Positions 26,662 to 34,173 of a stretch of DNA of 64,000 nt are shown piece by piece. The notes beneath the pieces are model-generated. The model saw only the letters and a program-made list of their open reading frames with translations, did not search any database and was not told where the DNA came from. Every line of letters begins with the position of its first letter. Position 1 is the stretch's first letter. The translations under genes were made by a program, and so were the position numbers. Origin of the DNA: Vibrio navarrensis (GTDB lineage: Bacteria; Pseudomonadota; Gammaproteobacteria; Enterobacterales; Vibrionaceae); contig NZ_CP065218.1 in the NCBI RefSeq assembly GCF_015767675.1, forward strand, positions 1,178,001 through 1,242,000, in the 5' to 3' direction.

Positions 26662-27342
26662 TTAGCGTACAACTTCGTTCAGTTGTACGCGCTGATAAGC
26701 TTGAACAACCGCCGACATGGCCTCACCATGGCCGCGCTGCAAGCGTTGATAATGCGCGACAGTGGTTGCCTGATAGCGTTTGGCGATATCCAGCGGCGCG
26801 CAAGACCACATGGAATCCCCAACGACAGAAAGCTCTCGATGCGTATCTTGCTGGCGCGATAGGTGCAACACTTCGTAAAAGCGGCGATTCTCTTCAATGA
26901 GCTTTTCGTCAATCAGGCCAAACTTAAGGCGACGCAGAGCTTGGCGCAGCATGTACAGATGATGCACCGGGCAGAGCAGAAACTCCAACTCGGCTTGCGG
27001 GTGTCGCTGGCAAATTTGCTCAACCAGTGTCAGTGTTAAGTCGCCACCAACACCGGCAATGATCACCAAATGTCGGCCTGCAAAACCTTCCAAAGGCAAC
27101 TGCGCAACGTCAACGCACTCGACATGCCAGCGATGGCGTTGAGCCGTGTGGTTTGCTTCAAGCGTTTGCCTCACTTTTTCTGTTAGCTGCGGCACGATGT
27201 CGACAAAATGCACCTTGGCACTTTGTGTCTGTTGCAGCAACGCAAGCCCCAGATAGCCGTGATCGCAGCAACAATCCCAAATATGGTCATACTCGTTGCT
27301 CACCATGGATTGCAGAGTTTGCATGCGTTGACTCAGTTTCAT
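26662..27342 (-). CDS. trmK: tRNA (adenine(22)-N(1))-methyltransferase, TrmK family
   Basis: The 226-residue protein has the SAM-binding motif IWDCCCDHGYLGLALL and the segment IIAGVGGDLTLTLVEQI, then LLCPVHHLYMLRQALRR, which are characteristic of TrmK/YqfN. The family methylates N1 of adenosine 22 in tRNA in Bacillus; in Vibrio the target is inferred. The ATG at 27342 has GGAGCG 4-9 bases upstream and is preferred to 27369. It stands alone beside the decayed fadL region. Confidence 0.85.
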   Translation of the reverse strand: MKLSQRMQTLQSMVSNEYDHIWDCCCDHGYLGLALLQQTQSAKVHFVDIVPQLTEKVRQTLEANHTAQRHRWHVECVDVAQLPLEGFAGRHLVIIAGVGGDLTLTLVEQICQRHPQAELEFLLCPVHHLYMLRQALRRLKFGLIDEKLIEENRRFYEVLHLSRQQDTHRELSVVGDSMWSCAPLDIAKRYQATTVAHYQRLQRGHGEAMSAVVQAYQRVQLNEVVR

Positions 27343-27489
27343 TTTCGCTCCGATAAAGGCGGGACTCAAAGCGGGCGATTGTAGTGGTTTTTGCCATCGG
27401 TTGAGAAGTGAAATGCGTGGAAAAGAGGTGCAACTTCTTGGATGAAAAGTAAAATAGCCGCCTAAACCTTGTATTTTCTGGAGAAGACT

Positions 27490-28479
27490 ATGGCCAAGCG
27501 GGTTCCAACTAACATTATTACTGGCTTTCTCGGTGTCGGCAAAACGACCACGATTCTCAATCTGCTCGAAAATAAACCGGCCAATGAAAAGTGGGCGGTG
27601 TTGGTGAATGAGTTCGGTGAAATCGGCATTGATGGCGCGCTGATGACAGAAAGCGGCGCTGTGATTAAAGAGGTCCCCGGCGGATGCATGTGTTGTACCG
27701 CTGGAGTGCCGATGAGCGTTGGGATCACCGCATTGCTAAGGCAAAATCCTGATCGCTTGCTGATTGAACCGACCGGACTGGGCCATCCAAAACAAGTGAT
27801 TGCAACGCTCACCTCGGCGCAGTATCAAGAATACGTTGATCTCAAAGCGACGATTGCGCTGGTGGACCCTCGCAATCTCAGCGATGAAAAATACACCATT
27901 AATCAGAACTTTAATGACCAGCTTGCCTGCGCCGATGTGGTGATTGGTAGCAAGGTGGATTTGTGCCATGCCCACGATATTGACGTATTTAATGATTGGC
28001 TGACCGATCAAACGCCAGCGAAAGTGTTTAGCAAGTTAATCCACGATGGACAGCTGCCGCTGGAAGTGCTCGACATTGAGCGCGTGTATGGCAGTGCATC
28101 GACGCATATTGAAGCGCATCATCACCATCACGCAGACATGGAGCCGCAGTTTCAGTTGCAGCCGGGGCAGGCGTATGTGCGTAAAGAGAATCAAGGGCAA
28201 GGCTACTTCAGCTGTGGCTGGCTAATTGGCGCAGAGTATCGGTTTAATTTTGACCAACTGTTTTCTATGTTGACTGACTTAACCGCAGAGCGTGTTAAAG
28301 CGGTTATCAACACCGATCAAGGCTGTTACGCCTTTAATCGCGCCAATGGTGTGCTGTCGGTCAACCAGATGTCGTTGGAAGGATTTGAATCGCGTATTGA
28401 GGTGATTGATTCACAACGGATGCCTTGGGACGAACTTGAGGCGATTTTGCTACGTTTATGCGGTGCCCACGCCGAGTAA
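27490..28479 (+). CDS. CobW/COG0523-family GTPase, putative metal chaperone
   Basis: The 329-residue protein has the P-loop GFLGVGKTTTI, the metal-binding CxCC motif in PGGCMCCTAGVP, the SKVDL guanine-specificity motif and a His-rich stretch (HIEAHHHHHADME, about residues 205-217), followed by the CobW C-terminal domain. Such GTPases deliver zinc or other metals to client proteins. No Zur-like site was seen upstream, so zinc control is not indicated here. The ATG at 27490 follows GGAGAAG by about 4 bases. Confidence 0.9.
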   Translation: MAKRVPTNIITGFLGVGKTTTILNLLENKPANEKWAVLVNEFGEIGIDGALMTESGAVIKEVPGGCMCCTAGVPMSVGITALLRQNPDRLLIEPTGLGHPKQVIATLTSAQYQEYVDLKATIALVDPRNLSDEKYTINQNFNDQLACADVVIGSKVDLCHAHDIDVFNDWLTDQTPAKVFSKLIHDGQLPLEVLDIERVYGSASTHIEAHHHHHADMEPQFQLQPGQAYVRKENQGQGYFSCGWLIGAEYRFNFDQLFSMLTDLTAERVKAVINTDQGCYAFNRANGVLSVNQMSLEGFESRIEVIDSQRMPWDELEAILLRLCGAHAE

Positions 28480-28606
28480 GCAGAGTCGACACTGAAGTTT
28501 TTTCAGTGAATTGTCGAATATCGTGAGATATATCACTCGCTTTCAGGTAGAATGCTCGGCCATTTGTTTACGCGATTAACTTTTTGTCTGTTTAAGGAAA
28601 CGCTCC

Positions 28607-29890
28607 ATGTCATTTGCATCTCAAGGTTTTGCTCCCGAAGTCGTGAAAGCGCTCGAAGAGTGTGGCTATGAAAAGCTAACCCCAATTCAGCAAAAAGCCA
28701 TTCCTGTTGCCCGTCGTGGCCATGATATTTTTGCCACTGCGCAAACCGGGACTGGCAAAACCGCCGCTTTCTCTCTGCCTTTGATCCAGCAATTGCTCGA
28801 CAGCAGTAAAACGGCATCGCGTAAATCGGCTAGAGCGCTGATTTTTGCGCCGACGCGTGAACTGGCCGAGCAGATCGCGGACAACATCAAAGCTTATACC
28901 AAATACACCAACCTCACGGTAGCGGCGGTCTTTGGTGGTCGTAAAATGTCGAGCCAAGAACGTGCTTTAGAAAATGGCGTCGATATATTAGTGGCGACGC
29001 CAGGACGTTTGGAAGAGCACATCGAAGCGGGAAATGTGACGGTCGCCAATATCGAATTTCTGGTGTTTGATGAAGCGGACCGCATTCTGGATATGGGCTT
29101 TATCAGTGCGGTACGCAAGATTCTTCTCGACGTGGACACCAATCCGCAGATCATGATGTTTTCTGCCACGACCTCAAGCCAGCTTAACGAGCTGTCGAAA
29201 GACATTCTACGCAAGCCAAAACGCATCGCCGTTGAGCGTGAAAATACCACCGCGCACACCATTGCACATGTACTGTATCCGGTTGATCAAGAACGCAAAA
29301 CAGAGTTGTTGTCGGAACTGATTGGCCGTAAAAACTGGCAGCAGGTGTTGGTGTTTGTTAACTACAAAGAGACCGCCAACGAGATTGTGCAAGAGCTGAA
29401 ACTGGACGGCATTAAAGCCACAGTTTGCCACGGCGACAAAGCGCAAAGTGCACGTCGTCGCGCGCTTGAAGAGTTCAAAACGGGCAAAGTGCGCGTGATG
29501 GTCGCGACCGATGTCGCCGCGCGTGGATTGGATATCGAAGATTTGCCACACGTGGTCAACTACGACATGCCGTTCTTGGCTGAGGACTATGTGCACCGTA
29601 TTGGCCGTACCGGCCGTGCGGGCAAACAAGGTCATGCGGTCTCTTTCGTCAATCGCGAAGAAGAGCTGACGGTGATTCAGGTGGAAAACTTAATTAAGCA
29701 GCAGATCCGCCGCATTGAACTGGCCGGATACGAGCCGAAAAGCCGTACCGCGTACATCGACAAACTCAATAGCAAGCCGTCGTTTAAAAATCGTCAAGGT
29801 CGACGTAACAACGCCAACGAGCCGACCGATCAGGCCGCGGCAGAACGTCGCTTAGCGATGGTCAAACGTTTGAAAGCGCGTCGCGGTTAA
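28607..29890 (+). CDS. rhlE: DEAD-box ATP-dependent RNA helicase, RhlE type
   Basis: All helicase motifs are present in 427 residues: Q motif (GYEKLTPIQQKAIPV), AQTGTGKT, PTRELAEQ, DEAD, SAT, ATDVAARGLD and HRIGRTGR. The basic C-terminal tail is short (KNRQGRRNNANEPTD to RLKARRG). The protein unwinds short RNA duplexes, and RhlE helicases act in ribosome assembly and RNA decay. The start MSFASQGFAPEVVKALEE is that of RhlE proteins. AAGGAAA lies about 7 bases upstream. A terminator follows directly. Confidence 0.93.
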   Translation: MSFASQGFAPEVVKALEECGYEKLTPIQQKAIPVARRGHDIFATAQTGTGKTAAFSLPLIQQLLDSSKTASRKSARALIFAPTRELAEQIADNIKAYTKYTNLTVAAVFGGRKMSSQERALENGVDILVATPGRLEEHIEAGNVTVANIEFLVFDEADRILDMGFISAVRKILLDVDTNPQIMMFSATTSSQLNELSKDILRKPKRIAVERENTTAHTIAHVLYPVDQERKTELLSELIGRKNWQQVLVFVNYKETANEIVQELKLDGIKATVCHGDKAQSARRRALEEFKTGKVRVMVATDVAARGLDIEDLPHVVNYDMPFLAEDYVHRIGRTGRAGKQGHAVSFVNREEELTVIQVENLIKQQIRRIELAGYEPKSRTAYIDKLNSKPSFKNRQGRRNNANEPTDQAAAERRLAMVKRLKARRG

Positions 29891-29900
29891 TTTAGCCCTC

Positions 29901-29932
29901 AATAAAAAATCACCCAAACGGGTGATTTTTTT
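29901..29932. terminator. Terminator after rhlE, bidirectional
   Basis: The stem AATCACCC / GGGTGATT (29909-29928, AAAC loop) is flanked by A-rich and T-rich tracts. It can stop rhlE on the plus strand and the arginase-like gene on the minus strand. Confidence 0.88.
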
Positions 29933-30767
29933 ATGCCGCATGGTGGAGCAAATCGGTGAGCTGATCTAACTCTTCCAGCATATTTTTGCATTCGCGTGAG
30001 TAGATGAGCTTATCGCGATCGCCCACAATTTGGATAAAGGTGGTTTTGCCGGAGAGTAAACATTGGCGCAAAGTGCGCATCACCATTTGCATGTCGAGCG
30101 CTTGGCAATCTTCAATGCTGGCTTTGGCAACAATCGACGCCAAATCAATCGAGATCACCAGTCGGTCACAGTGATCGATAAAACTGCCCAAGTGCTCTTT
30201 GCAATCGTTGCGATGACGGAACGTGAACTCTTTCTCTGTCAGCCAATTGCAACCGAGATCTTCGGCGTGTTCCCAAACTGCGCTGCTGGTATGGCTCTCG
30301 TTCACGCCAACGAAAAAAGCCCGGGTGTTGTGATAGCGAGTGAGGGCAAAGTGAAAAGCGGTGCCGAGTTTCACGTCCAAGGTCGCTTTGAGCCCCATGC
30401 TGTGGCTCAAATTGACCAACCCAACTTCATCACTGCCGCTAAAGAGCACAGGCATTGAAGAGAGTACACTCTCCGCACAATTGGTAAGAACAATTGGAAT
30501 CGCATGACGTGAAAGCACTCGGCTTAGCGCTTCCTGATAGTTGCCGTTTTCCACGTCTTTGCGAGAAAAATTGTCACAGTCGCTACCCGTTTTACGTTCG
30601 TTGAGCTGATATAACCATTCACTGGCGTTTTCTAGGCTCTGTTGCGCTGTTTCAAACTCGACGATTGTCATGGGTTTCACCAACTCACTTAAGGTGAGAT
30701 ACGTAAAAGGGGAGTGATGATGTTCAATCACACTGGCTTTTTGATGACGTTTGAAAAAGCTTAACAT
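29931..30767 (-). CDS. Arginase/formimidoylglutamase-fold protein, probably without metal centre
   Basis: The 278-residue protein follows the layout of ureohydrolases: PIVLTNCAESVLSSMPVLFS, then VGLVNLSHSMGLKATLDVKLGTAFHFAL, FFVGVNESHTSS and LVISIDLASI. In active enzymes the second element is (N/S)xDAHxD and the last is SIDxD. Here NLSHSM and SIDLAS have lost most of the manganese-binding Asp and His residues. It may be a binding or regulatory pseudoenzyme. The ATG at 30767 is 8 bases after the stop of the IclR regulator gene, so they form one operon. The fold call is mine from motif spacing. Confidence 0.65.
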   Translation of the reverse strand: MLSFFKRHQKASVIEHHHSPFTYLTLSELVKPMTIVEFETAQQSLENASEWLYQLNERKTGSDCDNFSRKDVENGNYQEALSRVLSRHAIPIVLTNCAESVLSSMPVLFSGSDEVGLVNLSHSMGLKATLDVKLGTAFHFALTRYHNTRAFFVGVNESHTSSAVWEHAEDLGCNWLTEKEFTFRHRNDCKEHLGSFIDHCDRLVISIDLASIVAKASIEDCQALDMQMVMRTLRQCLLSGKTTFIQIVGDRDKLIYSRECKNMLEELDQLTDLLHHAA

Positions 30768-30774
30768 GGCGGCA

Positions 30775-31494
30775 TTACCTTTCTGGTGGGAGCGCTCTCG
30801 CTGCCTGTAAAACATGTAAAATGATTCGTTGCTTGTCGGCATCCACTCGGTGAGCTGGAGCCATGACCGTGACTGCGCCGATCAGTTTACTTCCTTTCAT
30901 TACCGGAGCACTGATACCAGAAACCCCGGGATCAATCTCCGACGTGCTCACTGCGTAGCCGTTACGGCGAATGGTGTCGAGCTCTTCCTGCCATTTCTCT
31001 AGTCGCTGTTCTTGACCGAAATAGCGGAGAATCCGTTCGCATCGTTGTTGCGGCATGAAAGCGAGCATCACTTTGGATGAGGCGCCACGAAGTAGTGGTT
31101 GACTTTGACCCTGGACGTAGCTACATCGCAGCGCCTGCATACTCTCTTTCTGACGAACGCACAAAGCGCGATACCCAACAGGCACCATGTAAGCGGCGAG
31201 CTCTCCAGTCTGATGTTGTAAACGCGCTAATATCGTTTCCACCGATTCAAGACTGTGCTGGCTGGTTTGATAGCTGCGCATCAACAGAAGCGCAGCGGGG
31301 CCAACAATCAGCGTTTTTTCATGGGCGCTTTCTTCAATCAGGTTCCACTCTTTGAGTAATTTCAAATGGCGATACAAGCTGCTGAGCGGAACGTTCAATT
31401 GTTCACTTAGAGTTTTGGCTGAAACCGGCTCGTCGTTCACCGCAACCTGCATCAGCAGTTGTAACGTTTTTTCGTTAACCTGATTGGCGTTCAT
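30775..31494 (-). CDS. IclR family transcriptional regulator
   Basis: The protein of about 239 residues has a winged helix (VSAKTLSEQLNVPLSSLYRHLKLLKEWNLIEE) and an IclR effector domain (SSKVMLAFMPQQR, RRNGYAVSTSEIDPGVSGISAPVMKG, AVTVMAPAHR). The start is unsure: 31494 (MNANQVNEK) has GAAAG upstream, while 31509 (MKENKM) is also possible. It is followed by the arginase-like gene in the same operon. The regulated metabolite is unknown. Confidence 0.9.
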   Translation of the reverse strand: MNANQVNEKTLQLLMQVAVNDEPVSAKTLSEQLNVPLSSLYRHLKLLKEWNLIEESAHEKTLIVGPAALLLMRSYQTSQHSLESVETILARLQHQTGELAAYMVPVGYRALCVRQKESMQALRCSYVQGQSQPLLRGASSKVMLAFMPQQRCERILRYFGQEQRLEKWQEELDTIRRNGYAVSTSEIDPGVSGISAPVMKGSKLIGAVTVMAPAHRVDADKQRIILHVLQAARALPPER

Positions 31495-31670
31495 CTTGTT
31501 TTCTTTCATGCAATTTTTAACGTGTACAAATTCATAACACAACTATAATTCTTATTGGTTAAGAAAAGGAATGAAATTTAATTTACTATTTCTCGATATG
31601 TGAGAATTGGATTTGAGCCGTGTTCAGAAAGCAAGAGCGTTAGGCGAGTAAAAGGTATTTACTAAAGATC

Positions 31671-31692
31671 AAAAAAGGGAACGAATGTTCCC
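31671..31692 (-). terminator. Terminator of the kinase-cheR-cheB-cyclase operon
   Basis: The stem GGGAAC / GTTCCC (31677-31692, GAAT loop) is followed on the minus strand by six Ts. It lies about 40 bases after the cyclase stop codon and before the IclR promoter region. Confidence 0.8.
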
Positions 31693-31734
31693 CTGAATGT
31701 AAAGTGTGATAAGCACCAAGCAGGTGGCGAGGCG

Positions 31735-32745
31735 CTACGAAACGAGTTCTGTATGGCAAGCTTCGGCAATGCGGTTACGCCCAGTGCGTTTGGCTTTGTA
31801 CAACGCTTCGTCTGCTTTTTTCAGTAGCAGGCTAATGTTGCCGTCGGCTTGCGGCACCATAGAGCAAATCCCGAGGCTGGCAGTAACATGGGGGTAACTG
31901 GCATTCTCACTGTGTTTGATGCGTAGTGCTTCTATTGTGGTGCGAATGCGATCCGCCACGTGTTTCGCGCCTTCAAGATCGGTTTCAGGCAAAATCGCGG
32001 CAAATTCTTCACCGCCAATGCGCGCGACCTTATCGAGACAACGTAACTTCATATCGCGAATTGCCTCTGCGACCATACGCAAACATTCATCCCCTTGCTG
32101 GTGACCGAAAGAGTCGTTGTACATTTTGAAGTGATCGATATCGAAGATGATCATCGATACTGAGGTATTTGACCGTAGGGCTCGATTCCACTCGTCGGTG
32201 TAGATCTCTTCAAAGCGGCGGCGATTGTGCAGGCCAGTGAGGCTGTCGGTGGTCGAGAGCAACAACAGTTGTTCGTTGGTCTCTTCCAACTGCTGTTGCA
32301 ACTCCTCTAGCTCAGAGAGCTTTTGGTCAAACTCCATGGTCTTCTTTTTCAGGGCATGGCGCTGTTCAAACAGTTCAACAAAAACGCGCACTTTGCTGTG
32401 AAACACCAGTGGATGCAACGGTTTAAACAGATAGTCTACCGCCCCGTGTTCGTAACCACGGAAGATGTGTTCTTCGGATTTCGAAGCCGCAGTGACAAAA
32501 ATTATCGGAATATGACGGGTTTTGCGGTTACCACGCATTAACTCTGCCACTTCGTAACCATTCATGGTTGGCATCTGTACGTCCAGTAGTACCAGCGCGA
32601 AATCGTAGTCTAACGTTAGGGCAAGGGCCTCTTCGCCGGAAGTGGCACGGACTACGTTTACCGAAAAAGCGTCCAGTAGGCCTTCTAGCGTGAGTAGGTT
32701 TTCGATTTTGTCATCAACGATGAGTATGGTTGCTTTATCTTGCAT
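31735..32745 (-). CDS. Response regulator diguanylate cyclase (REC-coil-GGDEF)
   Basis: The 336-residue protein has a receiver domain (about residues 1-120; TILIVDDKIENLL, phosphoacceptor in LVLLDVQMPTMNGYEVA), a coiled coil (about 125-165) and a GGDEF domain. The active-site motif is GGEEF (ARIGGEEFAAILPE), a functional variant. The inhibitory site RCLD lies five residues before it, so c-di-GMP can feed back. It follows cheB with only two bases between, and is the probable output of the upstream hybrid kinase. Confidence 0.95.
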   Translation of the reverse strand: MQDKATILIVDDKIENLLTLEGLLDAFSVNVVRATSGEEALALTLDYDFALVLLDVQMPTMNGYEVAELMRGNRKTRHIPIIFVTAASKSEEHIFRGYEHGAVDYLFKPLHPLVFHSKVRVFVELFEQRHALKKKTMEFDQKLSELEELQQQLEETNEQLLLLSTTDSLTGLHNRRRFEEIYTDEWNRALRSNTSVSMIIFDIDHFKMYNDSFGHQQGDECLRMVAEAIRDMKLRCLDKVARIGGEEFAAILPETDLEGAKHVADRIRTTIEALRIKHSENASYPHVTASLGICSMVPQADGNISLLLKKADEALYKAKRTGRNRIAEACHTELVS

Positions 32746-32747
32746 GG

Positions 32748-33329
32748 TTAACAGTCACATAGAGAATTTAAGAAATGACCAATTTCGTCCAAAGGGAGGA
32801 TATGATCGACATTGGCCGTTTCAATCGCGGCGGCTGGCATGGCCTGCGCCTCGGCACTTTCGACGGATTGAACGACGGCCAGTCCGCCCATTTGTTTGAT
32901 TTTTTTCAGCCCAAGCGCGCCGTCGGAATTCGCGCCCGTCAATACCACACCAACCAACGATGGGCCATAATAATCGGCGGCGGTTTCAAACAACACATCA
33001 ATCGATGGCCGTGAATAATTCACAGGTGGATCGACTGAAAGTGCAATACAGCCATCGACTTCTACCATCATGTGGTAGTTGGGCGGAGCGATGTACATAT
33101 TGCCGCGGCGGATGGGCAGTTTGTCTTCGGCTTCTTGCACGCTCAGGTGGCTTTTGCTGTCAAAGTGCGTGGCCATGTAACTTTCTGGCGAGGGACTAAT
33201 GTGCTGTACCAGCAAAACCGGTAAGCAAAATGAATCCTTCAACTGACGCAATACCGCTCCAACGGCTGCAAGGCCGCCTGCGGATGCGCCAATAACAACT
33301 GCGCTGTATGTGTGGCCACGACAACTCAT
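32748..33329 (-). CDS. CheB-type protein-glutamate methylesterase without receiver domain
   Basis: The 193-residue protein is the CheB catalytic domain only. The triad is visible: Ser16 in VVIGASAGGLAAV, His43 in LVQHISPSPE and Asp in VVLTGANSDGALGL. Classical CheB removes methyl groups from chemoreceptors and is switched by its own receiver, which is absent here. It sits between cheR (three bases upstream) and the diguanylate cyclase. No receptor gene is adjacent, so the methylated partner is open. Confidence 0.93.
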   Translation of the reverse strand: MSCRGHTYSAVVIGASAGGLAAVGAVLRQLKDSFCLPVLLVQHISPSPESYMATHFDSKSHLSVQEAEDKLPIRRGNMYIAPPNYHMMVEVDGCIALSVDPPVNYSRPSIDVLFETAADYYGPSLVGVVLTGANSDGALGLKKIKQMGGLAVVQSVESAEAQAMPAAAIETANVDHILPLDEIGHFLNSLCDC

Positions 33330-33332
33330 GTA

Positions 33333-34172
33333 TCACCTAATCCGTTTCTTGCGATAAATCTTTTCTTTTTCTGAGACCAAATCAAACTTGTCCGCGATAT
33401 CAGAAAAACGCAGCGATTCTTTCGAGCCGAGGCAGAGAAAACCGCCCGGTACTAAGCTGTCGTAGAAAAGTTTAAACACGCGGTTTTGCAGCTCTCTGTT
33501 GAAATAAATCAATACGTTACGACAAAAAATCACATTCATTTCACCAAACACACCGTCGGTGGCTAAGTTGTGTGGGGTGAACAACATTTTATCGCGCAGC
33601 GCGAGTTTCATGATCACACTGTCGTAGTCGGCAATGTAGTAGTCAGAGAAAGATGCGTTGCCCCCCGCTGCTTGGTAGTTGGCGGTGTATTGGCGGACCA
33701 AGTCCATCGGATAGATGCCTTTTTTGGCTTTTTCCAAAATGGCTTCGTTGAAATCGGTCGCGTAAATTTGCGCACGATCTTTCATCCCTTCTTCTTCCAG
33801 CATGATGCCCATCGAGTAGACTTCTTGACCTGCTGAACAGCCCGCATGCCAAATTTTGACAAACGGATAGGTCTGCAAATGAGGAATAATCAGCTCACGA
33901 ACCTTTTTGTAGAACCAAGGGTCGCGGAACATTTCCGTGACGTTGATGGAGAGATCGAGCAGCATTTGATCAAAAAAACGCGCGTCGTTGATGACTTTGT
34001 GCTGCATTTGCGAATAGTTCGACATGCCTTCAATCGCACGTCGATATTCGAGTCGTCGCTTGGTATGAGCGAGCGAATATTCGCGAAAGTCATAGCCATA
34101 TTTGCGATAGATCGCTTCCAACAGCAGTTGAATTTCTAATTGTTCGTTTGAAAGATCAGTCACGCTTTCCAT
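33333..34172 (-). CDS. CheR-type methyltransferase
   Basis: The 279-residue protein has the helical CheR N-terminal domain (LLLEAIYRKYGYDFREYSLAHTKRRLEYR) and the SAM-binding domain with IWHAGCSAGQEVYSMGIML, YATDFNEAILEKAKKG, CRNVLIYFN and GGFLCLGSKESLRF. It would methylate glutamates on a signalling protein. The start at 34172 is one base after the stop of the hybrid kinase gene, so translation is coupled. There is no TPR tail. Confidence 0.94.
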   Translation of the reverse strand: MESVTDLSNEQLEIQLLLEAIYRKYGYDFREYSLAHTKRRLEYRRAIEGMSNYSQMQHKVINDARFFDQMLLDLSINVTEMFRDPWFYKKVRELIIPHLQTYPFVKIWHAGCSAGQEVYSMGIMLEEEGMKDRAQIYATDFNEAILEKAKKGIYPMDLVRQYTANYQAAGGNASFSDYYIADYDSVIMKLALRDKMLFTPHNLATDGVFGEMNVIFCRNVLIYFNRELQNRVFKLFYDSLVPGGFLCLGSKESLRFSDIADKFDLVSEKEKIYRKKRIR

Positions 34173-34173
34173 T

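Noticed and set aside
26665..26690. Hairpin GCGTACAACT / AGTTGTACGC as a terminator of the fadL remnant
   Set aside because: It lies inside the C-terminal codons of trmK, has no T-tract on either strand, and may be chance.
27370..27489. Zur operator before the CobW GTPase
   Set aside because: No Zur-type palindrome could be found in the gap.
28485..28516. Inverted repeat upstream of rhlE as a terminator of the CobW gene
   Set aside because: The stem is interrupted and no T-run follows; it may be a leader structure of rhlE but nothing supports this further.
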